Shown: piece after piece, positions 1-7,874 of the stretch
Position numbering within the stretch: position 1 is the stretch's first letter
How the letters are laid out: each line of letters starts with the position of its first letter
NCBI GenBank assembly: GCA_903881085.1
Contig: CAIRSA010000345.1
Location: 1 to 40,994, forward strand
Origin: an uncultured Acidobacteriia bacterium
GTDB lineage: Bacteria; Acidobacteriota; Terriglobia; Bryobacterales; Bryobacteraceae
Direction: 5' to 3'
Length of the DNA: 40,994 nucleotides
The notes under the pieces: model-generated
The model's database searches: none
What the model saw: only the letters and a program-made list of their open reading frames with translations
What the model was told of the DNA's origin: nothing
Translations under genes and position numbers: made by a program

Positions 1-911
1 GAACTACGCGTCGCATTTGGTGTCTGACACCTTTTTTCGGCCGTTTTCAGCCGAAAATGGGATGTCTGACCCCAATTGCCCTCCACCGCAATGCCCCAAT
101 GAATCGCTCACCAAATCGGAAGCTCGCCTCATAAACGCAATGTAAGCGACATTGAACGGCCACTGTGTATGTCGCGGTTCCCGATGCATTTGGGCAGGAA
201 GCCTCCAATGCATTCTTGATCATGTTACTGAGGATGCGGCCGAGCAGCGCGTCGTCCGTCCAGAAGTGAATCGATTGCGCGTCGGGCAGATAATTACCGA
301 TTCTGTCCGCATCGCAACTCGGACAAAGGGCAGGTACAACTTTGGATGGATCCCCAAAAGTCGGCCAGGGTTTCCTGCCCTTTCGGCTTGGGCAAAGATC
401 CTTAGGGGCCAGGAAACTAGCCTTCTCGGAAAGTAGGTTTCAGGAGGTCGTTCGCCCGGTCGCCTACCGTTCATTTCACCGATTGAGGCGAGAACAGCCC
501 ATCCCACTGAATCCCACCGGTAATTCAGTTGGCGGGACTGGGACGATTCTGGGCCGCGGTGATGCTCTTTGTCTTTTGAGGGCGGCCTTTTTGTAACGCC
601 TACGCCATCCATGGGGCTCCATCGCTCAGGGTCCGTGGAAAACTCTTCACCTGCATTCCCGTTCGCTCGTTTGCCGGCCCCGGCTCTCCAGCCGTACGCG
701 TCAGTCTCGAAAATCGCGCCGGATGTCTTCTGCGTGACCGGGCGCTATGCCAAATATCCAACGGTACTTGTGCGGCTGTCTCATATTCAACCCGATGCTT
801 GAAAGGATTTGCTCGCCAGTCCATGCAAATACGCGGGGAAATCTTCGTGTGTGCGGCGCAATGTGACTTTCTCTGCTTGCGTGCTGTCTATGATTGTGGC
901 AACCTCGATGC
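1..911. other. Intergenic stretch, no recognisable gene
   Basis: Several overlapping open frames exist on both strands, but none has a recognisable domain, a convincing start or a ribosome binding site, and they contradict one another. The left edge carries a hairpin flanked by two copies of TGTCTGAC, listed separately. I see no other structure here. The stretch may hold the upstream promoter of the sigma-factor operon and decayed sequence. Confidence 0.5.
21..70. repeat. Hairpin flanked by direct TGTCTGAC repeats
   Basis: TGTCTGAC occurs at 21-28 and again at 63-70. Between them lies a perfect 8-bp inverted repeat, TTTTCGGC (34-41) and GCCGAAAA (50-57), with an 8-nt loop. From general knowledge, TGTCTGAC-containing motifs recur between genes in many bacteria, sometimes near Y1/REP-associated transposases. 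No transposase is visible here, so the origin is an inference. Confidence 0.4.
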
Positions 912-1505
912 ATGGCTGGCCATTCTGAGCCTGAAATCGATGACCCGGATGCAGTTCTATTGCGTCTCGTACGTGACGCGCGTGAGGGCGATTTGCAGGC
1001 ATTTGAACAACTTGTGAAGCAGCATCAGAGCCGTATTCTGGCCGATTGCCGCTACATGACCCGCGATGAAAGCGGCTCGGAGGATCTCGCCCAGGAAGTC
1101 TTTGTCAAAGCCTTCTTCGGCATGAAAACGTTCGAGGGCAAATCTTCCTTCCGCAGTTGGGTCCAAAAGATTAAAGTGAACCATTGCCTCAACCACATCA
1201 AGAAGCGCAATGGCAAAGATTTTCTATCGATTGACGAGCCGGGCGCGGAGGCAATTGCACAGTTGCATGTGCCTGCTGCGGCCCACAAACATGCCGAAGC
1301 CTCCGACGTGGCCAGCCGCATTGAGAAAACGTTGAATGCCATGCCGCCGACTCTTCGCGTTCCCCTCATCATGTGCGACATGGATGAGCTCTCCTATGAA
1401 GAGATCGCCGCCGCACTCGGCATTGGCCTTTCCGCGGTCAAAATGAGAATCAAACGGGCTCGCGAACTGTTCCGCAGTCTGTATGAAGGGGAGGGCCGGA
1501 AATGA
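912..1505 (+). CDS. RNA polymerase sigma-70 factor, ECF type
   Basis: A 197-residue protein with the two-domain layout of extracytoplasmic-function sigma factors. Region 2 covers roughly residues 10-95 and includes the DLAQEVFVKAF core-binding/-10 segment and a Trp-containing FRSWV motif. A linker follows, then region 4 at about 135-185 with the helix-turn-helix YEEIAAALGIGLSAVKMRIKRAR. The length is typical. An upstream TTG at 894 is in frame, but the ATG at 912 places the conserved domain close to the N-terminus and is preferred; no strong ribosome binding site marks either. Its stop overlaps the ATG of the next gene (ATGA), so the small protein and the MscS-like channel are probably translated from the same message. 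The small downstream protein sits where an anti-sigma factor would be expected, but it lacks the usual zinc motif. Confidence 0.9.
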   Translation: MAGHSEPEIDDPDAVLLRLVRDAREGDLQAFEQLVKQHQSRILADCRYMTRDESGSEDLAQEVFVKAFFGMKTFEGKSSFRSWVQKIKVNHCLNHIKKRNGKDFLSIDEPGAEAIAQLHVPAAAHKHAEASDVASRIEKTLNAMPPTLRVPLIMCDMDELSYEEIAAALGIGLSAVKMRIKRARELFRSLYEGEGRK

Positions 1506-1753
1506 ATCCACCGAACGATTCATCCACTGACGACCAGGACCCAGGGCAGCCCATCGCCATACTGAAGGAAGCTGCCATCGCGCCGTCGACGGATTTCATC
1601 GGCCGCGTGCGAAGAAAGATCCACCGCCGCACCACCGCGTCGCAACTGGCGACTTACTCCTGGCACATGCCCAAGGTAGTTCTGCTTGAGATGGTTGGTG
1701 TCTTCGGGCACATTGTGAAAATGTCCGCAACAAAGAAGGAGTCGGAACGATGA
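1502..1753 (+). CDS. Small protein between sigma factor and MscS-like channel
   Basis: An 83-residue protein of unknown family. It overlaps the sigma factor by ATGA at its start and the channel gene by ATGA at its end, so the spacing strongly supports a real gene. The N-terminal third is acidic and Pro-rich, the middle is basic (RVRRKIHRRT), and the C-terminus has a short hydrophobic segment (VVLLEMVGVFGHIV) followed by a charged tail. The position after an ECF sigma factor suggests a regulatory partner such as a minimal anti-sigma factor. The His-x3-Cys-x2-Cys motif of ZAS anti-sigma factors is absent, so that role is only an inference. Confidence 0.65.
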   Translation: MNPPNDSSTDDQDPGQPIAILKEAAIAPSTDFIGRVRRKIHRRTTASQLATYSWHMPKVVLLEMVGVFGHIVKMSATKKESER

Positions 1754-2553
1754 AGGAAAAACTGGCGCAGGCCTTTGGCGGACTCGTGGATTCTACGATT
1801 GCTGCCGTGCCGAAAGTGGTGGTCGGCGTTCTGCTCGTCGTTAGTGCGTTCATCATCGCCAAGATCGTCGAAAAGGTCCTCCGCTACACGTTGACCAAAG
1901 TTCGATTCGATGAACTGGTAGGCAAAGCAGGTATCGATCAGTCGCTGCAGCGCCTCGGCATCCGACAGGAACTGACCGTGTTGTTTCCCCGCCTCGCCTA
2001 CTTTCTGGTGTTGCTGGTCCTGGCCCGCACCGCTGGAGACGCGCTCGGAATCGTTGCCATTTCAGAAGCCATTGGAGCCTTCTTCGCCTATCTTCCGAAT
2101 ATCGTTGCGGCACTCGTCCTGATGATTTTGGGCAGCACACTGGGCCAGTTCGCAGGCCAGACCGTGGCCCAGTCCGCCGAAAGCTCCGGCATCGAATTCG
2201 CGCCAACGCTGGGCAAGCTGGTCTCAGGCATGATCCTCTTTGTCTGCTCCATGATGGCCATCGCGCAGCTGAAGATCGATACCGACATCGTGCGCATCGT
2301 CACCAGCTTCGTGCTCGGAGGCGCCGCACTAGCCTTCGGCCTTTCCTTCGGCCTCGGCACCCGCGACATCGTGCGCAACGTCGCCGCCGGCTTCTACGTA
2401 CGCAAGGTCCTCTCCGTCGGCAAGCCCCTCGAGATCGCCGGCCAGCAAGGCGTGCTAAGCGCAATCACCGCCACCCACGTTCTCATTCATTCGGAAGGCC
2501 GCGAAACCGCCGTCTCCAACGGCACCTTCCTAGACCAAGTCTCCAAACAATAG
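1750..2553 (+). CDS. MscS-like mechanosensitive channel-related membrane protein
   Basis: A 267-residue integral membrane protein with about five hydrophobic segments (near residues 20-40, 78-98, 113-135, 162-182 and 192-212). It shows the pattern of proteins carrying the conserved TM-helix repeat of mechanosensitive channels (PF05552-type). The last helix, rich in Gly and Ala (GGAALAFGLSFGLGTRDIVRN), resembles the MscS pore helix. It is followed by only a short beta segment (KPLEIAGQQGVLSAITATHV), so the large cytoplasmic MscS domain is mostly missing. Start and stop coupling to the upstream sigma-factor pair suggests it is controlled by that sigma factor, perhaps for envelope or osmotic stress. 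Channel activity is inferred. Confidence 0.8.
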   Translation: MKEKLAQAFGGLVDSTIAAVPKVVVGVLLVVSAFIIAKIVEKVLRYTLTKVRFDELVGKAGIDQSLQRLGIRQELTVLFPRLAYFLVLLVLARTAGDALGIVAISEAIGAFFAYLPNIVAALVLMILGSTLGQFAGQTVAQSAESSGIEFAPTLGKLVSGMILFVCSMMAIAQLKIDTDIVRIVTSFVLGGAALAFGLSFGLGTRDIVRNVAAGFYVRKVLSVGKPLEIAGQQGVLSAITATHVLIHSEGRETAVSNGTFLDQVSKQ

Positions 2554-2573
2554 CGATACTCTGTTCATGGGTG

Positions 2574-2594
2574 GCGCAGGCGATTCGCCTGTGC
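2574..2594. terminator. GC-rich hairpin after the sigma/MscS operon
   Basis: A 9-bp stem (GCGCAGGCG with CGCCTGTGC, one G-U pair) around an ATT loop lies 20 nt past the channel stop codon. No T-run follows, so it is a weak or factor-assisted terminator candidate, or simply an intergenic palindrome. Confidence 0.35.
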
Positions 2595-2772
2595 AAACAC
2601 TAACTCAAATTCGTTCGCGCAGCAAGTGATCGCCGATGGCGTCCAGTCACAACCCAAAGAAAAATATTTTCACCCCACCCAAATCCCCCTACACCCCACC
2701 ACCACAAGACCTTACAAACCGCCAACCCGCCCGCCCCAATCCCACCCATCCAGAACTCCACCAACCCCCACG

Positions 2773-2781
2773 TGTTAAATT
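2773..2781 (+). promoter_or_regulatory. Extended -10 promoter candidate, ThuA-like gene
   Basis: TGT-TAAATT matches an extended -10 element (TGnTANNNT) and ends 6 nt before the ATG at 2788. This would give a leaderless transcript. No clear -35 or ribosome binding site is visible. It is one of several similar arrangements in the window. Confidence 0.35.
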
Positions 2782-2787
2782 CGATAT

Positions 2788-3546
2788 ATGTTCCGCATAA
2801 CGTGCGTACTGGCAATCTGTCTATCCGGATTCGCCCTGCACGCCCAAACCAAAATCCGCGTCCTCGCCTGGAGCGAGCGCACTGAACCGGAAGACGTCTA
2901 CCCAAAAGGCATCAACGGCCAGTTCGCCGAGTTCCTCAAATCGGAAAAAGATATCGTCGTCAAGACCGCCAACATCACCGACACGGAACAAGGCTTGAGC
3001 GAAGCAGCGCTCGCCGAAACCGACGTCGTCATCTGGTTCGGCCACAAGATGCACGCGCTCGTCACCGATGAAAACGTCGATCGCGTCCTACGCAACATCC
3101 GCACGCGAGGCATGGGCTTCCTTCCGATCCACTCCGCCCATTACTCCAAACCATTCCAGAAACTGATGGTCCGCATCGCCGAAGAGAAAGGCGTCTACCT
3201 GCACGACACGCCCGGCAAGTGGGCCAAAGTGAAGGCCGCCGGAGACGCCGAAGTCATCGAGGTCGTGGCACCCGAACATCCCATCGCCCGCGGCGTGAAA
3301 ACATTCACCATCCCCCAAACCGAAACATATTGGAACCCGTTTGTTGTGCCACCGCCCGACAGAAAGATCCTCGCCGGCCACTCCGATAACGGCATGACCG
3401 ACGGCAGCGACGGCATGTTGTGGCACTACGGCAAGGGACAGATCTTCTACTTCCGCCCCGGCCACGAAACATATCCGATATACTTCCAACCGGAAGTGCA
3501 GTTGATCTTGAAAAACGCAATCCGCTTTTTGGGAAGCCGTCAATAA
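2788..3546 (+). CDS. Secreted ThuA-like domain protein
   Basis: A 252-residue protein with an N-terminal signal peptide (hydrophobic residues 5-18, cleavage likely after ALHA). The rest is a single ThuA-like domain, a class I glutamine-amidotransferase-like fold found in trehalose-utilisation and sugar-related proteins. Visible family features are the WFGHKMHALV segment, GMGFLPIHSAHYS near the nucleophile-elbow position, and the terminal WHYGKGQIFYFRPGHE motif followed by a helix ending in AIRFLG. Such proteins are abundant in Acidobacteria and Planctomycetes, often beside secreted carbohydrate-active enzymes; the substrate is unknown. The gene stands 9 nt before the Fur-family gene and may be cotranscribed with it. 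Confidence 0.85.
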   Translation: MFRITCVLAICLSGFALHAQTKIRVLAWSERTEPEDVYPKGINGQFAEFLKSEKDIVVKTANITDTEQGLSEAALAETDVVIWFGHKMHALVTDENVDRVLRNIRTRGMGFLPIHSAHYSKPFQKLMVRIAEEKGVYLHDTPGKWAKVKAAGDAEVIEVVAPEHPIARGVKTFTIPQTETYWNPFVVPPPDRKILAGHSDNGMTDGSDGMLWHYGKGQIFYFRPGHETYPIYFQPEVQLILKNAIRFLGSRQ

Positions 3547-3555
3547 GGAGCATGA

Positions 3556-4056
3556 GTGTCAGCAGATAGCATGCAGGGATCGTTGAAGCAGCGCGGCATA
3601 CGCCTCACGCGCCAACGCCAGATCCTGCTTGATTTGATCGATAAGTCGGGCAAACACCTCGACGCCGAAAGCCTGTTCCTGATGGCCCAGGAAAAGGATC
3701 CCAAGCTCAACCGCGTCACGGTTTACCGTACTTTGAAAATGCTGAAGCAAGGCGGCCTGGTCGATGAACTCGACCTGATGCACTACGGCGGCGATCAGCA
3801 CTACTACGAAACGCGCATGAAGCAGGAGCACGCTCACGTCATCTGCCTGCGCTGCGGCAAAGTGGAAGAGTTCTTTGGCGACCCGCTGCAGAAATTGCGC
3901 CGCCAGATCGAATCGCATTTCGGGTTTCAAATCGTGCTCGCCCGCACCGAGATCGGCGGCTACTGCTCGCATTGCCAGACGCTACGCGCACGCGAAGTCT
4001 CCGAAGCCGCCGCGCTCACCGAAGCCCATCCAGTTACTAAGAGGAAAAAAGCATGA
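3556..4056 (+). CDS. Fur-family metal/peroxide-responsive repressor
   Basis: A 166-residue Fur-family regulator. The N-terminal winged helix (about residues 8-85) contains GIRLTRQRQILLDLI and NRVTVYRTLKMLKQGGLV. The C-terminal metal-binding and dimerisation part contains HAHVICLRCGKVEEF and GGYCSHCQ, giving the two C-x2-C pairs of the structural zinc site. The start is the GTG at 3556, 5 nt after an AAGGAG ribosome binding site; the nearby ATG at 3552 is out of frame and quickly stopped. The tail after the second C-x2-C pair is about 25 residues longer than in typical Fur. It overlaps the next gene by ATGA. Whether it senses iron, zinc or peroxide cannot be told from sequence alone. Confidence 0.9.
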   Translation: MSADSMQGSLKQRGIRLTRQRQILLDLIDKSGKHLDAESLFLMAQEKDPKLNRVTVYRTLKMLKQGGLVDELDLMHYGGDQHYYETRMKQEHAHVICLRCGKVEEFFGDPLQKLRRQIESHFGFQIVLARTEIGGYCSHCQTLRAREVSEAAALTEAHPVTKRKKA

Positions 4057-5723
4057 GTTCGCCAGCAAGCGCCCAGACGGGGGCTTCGTTCGTCGTCATC
4101 AACCCATCGGGAAACCGCACGCGCGCCGTGATTGAGCCGGTGCCATTCACCATCGGACGCCAGGCCGATAATCAACTTGTCCTTCGCGACAGTCGCGTCT
4201 CGCGCCAGCACGTGCGCATCACCAAGGAAGGCAGTTCCTATTTCCTCAACGACCTCACCAGCCGCCACGGCACGTTCGTCAATGGTAGTCAGGTTCAGCG
4301 TCACGAGCTGAAAAACTCCGACAGCATTGAGTTCGGTGTGCAGGACTCCTACCGTCTCATCTTTATGGTGGAAGACGATGAGATTCATAAGCTCATCGAT
4401 CAGGTGGCGCACACCAACAAATCCGATGGCTCGGGGCCCGGCAATCTCTCCAAGCTGCGCGCGCTCGTCGAAGTGGCGCGTGCGTTGCAAAACTCGTTGT
4501 CGACGGAAGACGTGCTAGGTGCGGTGGTCGATGCCGCTCTGACCGTCACCGGCTCCGAACGTGGCTTCCTCATGCTACGCAAGGACGACGATCTGGAAAT
4601 TTGCGTCGCCCGCAACAATCGTGGCGCACCGCTCGCTAAGAACGATCTGAAAGTTCCTACGCGCCTCATCAATCGCGCTCTATCTCAACGCCGCGAACTG
4701 CTCTCGATGAACTTCGATCCCATGGCCGCCAGCGGTGTCTCGCCCGATATGTCGGTCGAGATGCTTGCCCTGCGCAGCGTTGTTTGCGTGCCGCTCGTGC
4801 GCCTGCGTTCCAGTTCCGGCCAGGAAACTTCCATCCGCACCAACAACAGCGAAACGGTCGGCTTGCTGTATCTCGATTCTCGCGCCGGTGCTGCCGATCT
4901 ATCCGCCGGCAATCGCGAGCTGTTGCAGACGCTTGCTCTGGAAACCTCCACGATTCTTGAAAACGCGCGCCTGCTTGAAGAAGAACGCAGCAAGCAGCGC
5001 ATTGAAGAAGAGCTCAACATCGCGCGTAATATTCAGAACGGTCTGCTGCCGCGCTCGCTGCCGCAGGAGGGCTGGTATCGCGCCGCCGGCTGGAGCATTC
5101 CTTCGCATCAGGTGGGCGGCGATTACTACGATGTCCGCAAGCTGAACGACGATTGCTGGGCCACGGTAGTTGCCGACGTTTCCGGCAAAGGCGTCAGCTC
5201 CGCGTTGCTTGCATCGTTACTGCAAGGCGCGTTCCTGTTGGCTTCCGAAGGCGAGAAGAACATCGAGATGATGATGACGCGCATCAACCGCTATCTGGTG
5301 GAGCGCGCCCATGGCGAAAAGTACGCCACGCTCTTCTTCTGCAATCTTCATTCAAACGGCGTGCTGCACTATGCCAACGCCGGCCATTGCGCGCCCATCG
5401 TTGTTTCGACCTCGGGCGAGTTGCATTCGTTGCCCGCAAACTCGATGCCTATCGGGCTCATCGGCGCCGCTCCTTACAAAGTGGACGCGTACCAGTTGAA
5501 GCCAGGCGACAAAGTAGTCTGCTACTCCGACGGGCTTTCCGAAGCGCAGAACGCTGCCGAAGACTTCTTCGAAACCTCGCGCATTGAAGCGGCTCTGCGC
5601 AGCAACTATGGCGGCACTTGCACCGATGTGTTGAATGCGCTGAAGCAGTCGGTGCAGGCGTTCACCGAAGAGGCGCCGCAAAGTGACGACATGACGCTGG
5701 TCGTCTTTGAATACCGGCCGTAA
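4053..5723 (+). CDS. FHA-GAF-SpoIIE/RsbU-type PP2C serine phosphatase
   Basis: A 556-residue cytoplasmic signalling protein with three domains. An FHA domain (about 20-100) has the phosphothreonine-binding GRQ (35-37), SRQH (50-53) and HGTFVNG (72-78) motifs. A GAF domain follows (about 130-305), then a short helical linker and a SpoIIE-type PP2C phosphatase (about 320-556). The phosphatase metal-binding residues are present in GGDYYD (355-360), ADVSGKG (374-380) and the terminal SDDMTLVVF. Such proteins dephosphorylate anti-sigma-factor antagonists (RsbU/SpoIIE role) or act as other phosphoserine phosphatases. No RsbV/RsbW partner is visible here, so its target is unknown. Translation is coupled to the Fur-family gene. 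Confidence 0.92.
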   Translation: MSSPASAQTGASFVVINPSGNRTRAVIEPVPFTIGRQADNQLVLRDSRVSRQHVRITKEGSSYFLNDLTSRHGTFVNGSQVQRHELKNSDSIEFGVQDSYRLIFMVEDDEIHKLIDQVAHTNKSDGSGPGNLSKLRALVEVARALQNSLSTEDVLGAVVDAALTVTGSERGFLMLRKDDDLEICVARNNRGAPLAKNDLKVPTRLINRALSQRRELLSMNFDPMAASGVSPDMSVEMLALRSVVCVPLVRLRSSSGQETSIRTNNSETVGLLYLDSRAGAADLSAGNRELLQTLALETSTILENARLLEEERSKQRIEEELNIARNIQNGLLPRSLPQEGWYRAAGWSIPSHQVGGDYYDVRKLNDDCWATVVADVSGKGVSSALLASLLQGAFLLASEGEKNIEMMMTRINRYLVERAHGEKYATLFFCNLHSNGVLHYANAGHCAPIVVSTSGELHSLPANSMPIGLIGAAPYKVDAYQLKPGDKVVCYSDGLSEAQNAAEDFFETSRIEAALRSNYGGTCTDVLNALKQSVQAFTEEAPQSDDMTLVVFEYRP

Positions 5724-5726
5724 GCT

Positions 5727-6785
5727 ATGCACGCGTTGGCGATCCTCCTGCTTCTTGCCGCCGCGCAAACGGTGAAGGAAGATCGCACCGCACTGCGCAC
5801 GGGCTGCGAAGCCGGCGATGAAACTGTCGCATTGCTTGCCGCTGGAACTCCGGTCGCGATTCGCTTCGCCATCAACGGCTGCCTTGCAGTCACAGTCGGC
5901 GAACTGCGCGGCTATCTGCCGCCTTCGGCCATTGTGAATGCCGATAAGTTCGACCGCGCGCGGCGCGAAGCGAACTCGGTCAACTCCAAAGGCGGCGCGG
6001 CGCCCGCAGCGAAAGACCCAATGAAACTGGCGCTGGCGGGCCGCGACGCATACTACGCCGATAACCTCGATGAGGCGCTTGGCCTGTTGAAGGACTCGCT
6101 CGCCATCAAAGAAGACGCCGATGTGCGCCGCTTTCTGGAACGCGTGGAGCGCGAGGCTGCCACGGGGCTTGGCAAAGCCCGCCTCCTGTCGTCGCGCTTC
6201 CTGCTGCGCTACGGTTCCATGGAAGTGGAAGATGCGCGCGCGATGCTCGCGCTGCTCGAAGAAGAGTTCACGCGCATCGCTGCTGAGATTGGCTGTCATC
6301 CAGAGGGGCGCATGAATGTGATCCTGCAATCGCGCGAGGATTACCTGCGAACCTCGGGCATGGCCGAATGGAGCGCCGGCGTTTACGATGGGCGCATCCG
6401 CGTGTCGCTGCAAAAGTCCGATCAGACGCGCATGTCGATCTCGCATGAACTGGTCCACGCCTGCCTGGCCTCGACAGGCAACTGGCCTGCGTGGCTGCAT
6501 GAAGGCTTGGCGCAGAAACTCTCAGGCCAGGTCACAAGCCCGGCGCGCCGCGCCGTGGTGCGGGAGCTTACAAAAAAGGGCGGCCTGCCGAAGCTGGCGC
6601 AAATGAACCAGACGTTCTCCGGTTTGAACGCGGCCAACGCTTCGATTGCATATGCTGCCGCTGCGATGGCAGTCGAACTGTTCTACGCCAACTATCGCGA
6701 CATGGGAATCGCCAATCTGGTTCGCTCGCCCGAACGCTTGCCGGCGATTGCAGAAGACCTGGACAGGTTGCTGCATGGCAAATGA
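5727..6785 (+). CDS. Exported peptidase-MA-like zinc metalloprotease
   Basis: A 352-residue protein with a short N-terminal hydrophobic segment (MHALAILLLLAAAQT), suggesting export. The middle part (about 90-145) looks like a small TPR-type helical unit (AYYADNLDEALGLLKDSLAIKEDADVR). The C-terminal half carries a gluzincin-type zinc protease signature: HELVH at 240-244 and a third ligand in WLHEGLA (Glu259). This matches the peptidase-MA-like family. It starts 3 nt after the phosphatase stop codon and overlaps the next gene by 11 nt, so it belongs to the Fur-phosphatase operon. Its substrate is unknown. Confidence 0.82.
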   Translation: MHALAILLLLAAAQTVKEDRTALRTGCEAGDETVALLAAGTPVAIRFAINGCLAVTVGELRGYLPPSAIVNADKFDRARREANSVNSKGGAAPAAKDPMKLALAGRDAYYADNLDEALGLLKDSLAIKEDADVRRFLERVEREAATGLGKARLLSSRFLLRYGSMEVEDARAMLALLEEEFTRIAAEIGCHPEGRMNVILQSREDYLRTSGMAEWSAGVYDGRIRVSLQKSDQTRMSISHELVHACLASTGNWPAWLHEGLAQKLSGQVTSPARRAVVRELTKKGGLPKLAQMNQTFSGLNAANASIAYAAAAMAVELFYANYRDMGIANLVRSPERLPAIAEDLDRLLHGK

Positions 6786-7185
6786 AAACCGCTTCCAAGC
6801 CGCGCGGGAATGGCTCGGCACGTTCGGCAACTCGGAGTTGGTGGAGTGCTTGAAATGCCACAAGTGCGCCAAGGCTGTTCACCAAAACAATGAGCTGGCC
6901 TTTAGTTGCCTGCACTGCGGAGCTAATAACAAACCCTGGCCTGGCGGCGTAGAGCTTTGGCTGCAGGTGCCGTGTTGCGGCGAAACTCTGTGGGCACTGA
7001 ACGAACAGCACCTTGAGTTCCTGGAGAAGTTCATTGGCGCTGGCCTGCGCGAACGACGTCGGGACGAAACGTTCGGCTGGGCCAACAGAAGTCTCGATAG
7101 CAGACTCCCGCGCTGGATGACATCCGCGAAGAATCGCGAAGAGGTGATGCGCGGCTTGCAACGTTTGCGCGAAAAACTCGGTTAG
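6775..7185 (+). CDS. Small Cys-rich zinc-ribbon-like protein, unknown function
   Basis: A 136-residue cytoplasmic protein. Cysteines at 25, 28, 31, 45 and 48 form a C-x2-C-x2-C ... C-x2-C pattern typical of a zinc ribbon, and a further CC pair lies at 67-68. The C-terminal 60 residues are charged and helical. The start chosen is the ATG at 6775, which overlaps the protease gene by 11 nt; the frame is open further upstream but only inside that gene. It is the last gene of the coupled group and its stop overlaps that of hisA on the opposite strand. I do not recognise the family beyond the metal site. Confidence 0.7.
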   Translation: MANENRFQAAREWLGTFGNSELVECLKCHKCAKAVHQNNELAFSCLHCGANNKPWPGGVELWLQVPCCGETLWALNEQHLEFLEKFIGAGLRERRRDETFGWANRSLDSRLPRWMTSAKNREEVMRGLQRLREKLG

Positions 7186-7874
7186 AGCTTCGCTAGTTCG
7201 GCCAGATCCAGGCGGCCGGTGTAGATGGCCATGCCCAGTGCGGCGTGGACGTTCATGCGCTGCAGTTCGGCGATCTCTTCCAATGTAGTGATGCCGCCGG
7301 CGGCGGTGAGTTCGTGCGTCGTGGCGGCGCGGAGGGCGCGGAACCAATCGAGGTTGGTGCCTTGCATCATGCCTTCTTTGTCGACATAGGTGCAGAGGAA
7401 GCCGCCGCAGTAAGGCTCCAACTTGTTGATCACTTCTTCGGCAGTGAATTGCGTCGACTCGCGCCAACCTTTCACTACGACTTTGCCGTCTTTGGAATCG
7501 ACGGCGATGACAACGCGCTCCGCGCCTACGGCCGAGGCGATCTCGCTCAACAGTGCGTGATTCGGGCCGTCCTTAGCAAATGCCGAGGTGCCGACGATCA
7601 CGCGATGCACATCCTGCGAGATCAGCTTCTTGGCGCGCGCGGCATCGCGGACGCCGCCGCCAACTCGTGTGACTGCGTGCGATGCGAGCAACTCGACGAT
7701 CGCATCGTTTTCGCCAGTGCCGATGGCAGCATCCAGATCGATCACCTGAATTTGCGGGAATGCGGCGAACTTCTCCAACATCTTGAGTGGCGCTTCGCCT
7801 TCGAGTGCCTTCTCGCGGCCCTGCACGAGTTGGACGACCTTGCCGCCCATCAGATCAATGCATGGAATGATCAA
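7182..7874 (-). CDS. hisA: HisA, ProFAR isomerase
   Basis: A 230-residue (beta/alpha)8 protein for the Amadori isomerisation of ProFAR to PRFAR in histidine synthesis. It has the N-terminal IPCIDLMGGKVVQL strand with catalytic Asp7, RVGGGVRD phosphate binding in the first half, and AAGGITTLEEI phosphate binding in the second half. The length is slightly short for the family (about 240) but all strands seem present. It overlaps hisF by 4 nt and is the last gene of the operon. Its stop overlaps by 4 nt the stop of the convergent zinc-ribbon gene. Confidence 0.95.
   Translation of the reverse strand: MIIPCIDLMGGKVVQLVQGREKALEGEAPLKMLEKFAAFPQIQVIDLDAAIGTGENDAIVELLASHAVTRVGGGVRDAARAKKLISQDVHRVIVGTSAFAKDGPNHALLSEIASAVGAERVVIAVDSKDGKVVVKGWRESTQFTAEEVINKLEPYCGGFLCTYVDKEGMMQGTNLDWFRALRAATTHELTAAGGITTLEEIAELQRMNVHAALGMAIYTGRLDLAELAKL

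Noticed and set aside
5352..6500. 382-codon minus-strand frame
   Set aside because: Antisense to the phosphatase and protease genes, whose motifs are clear.
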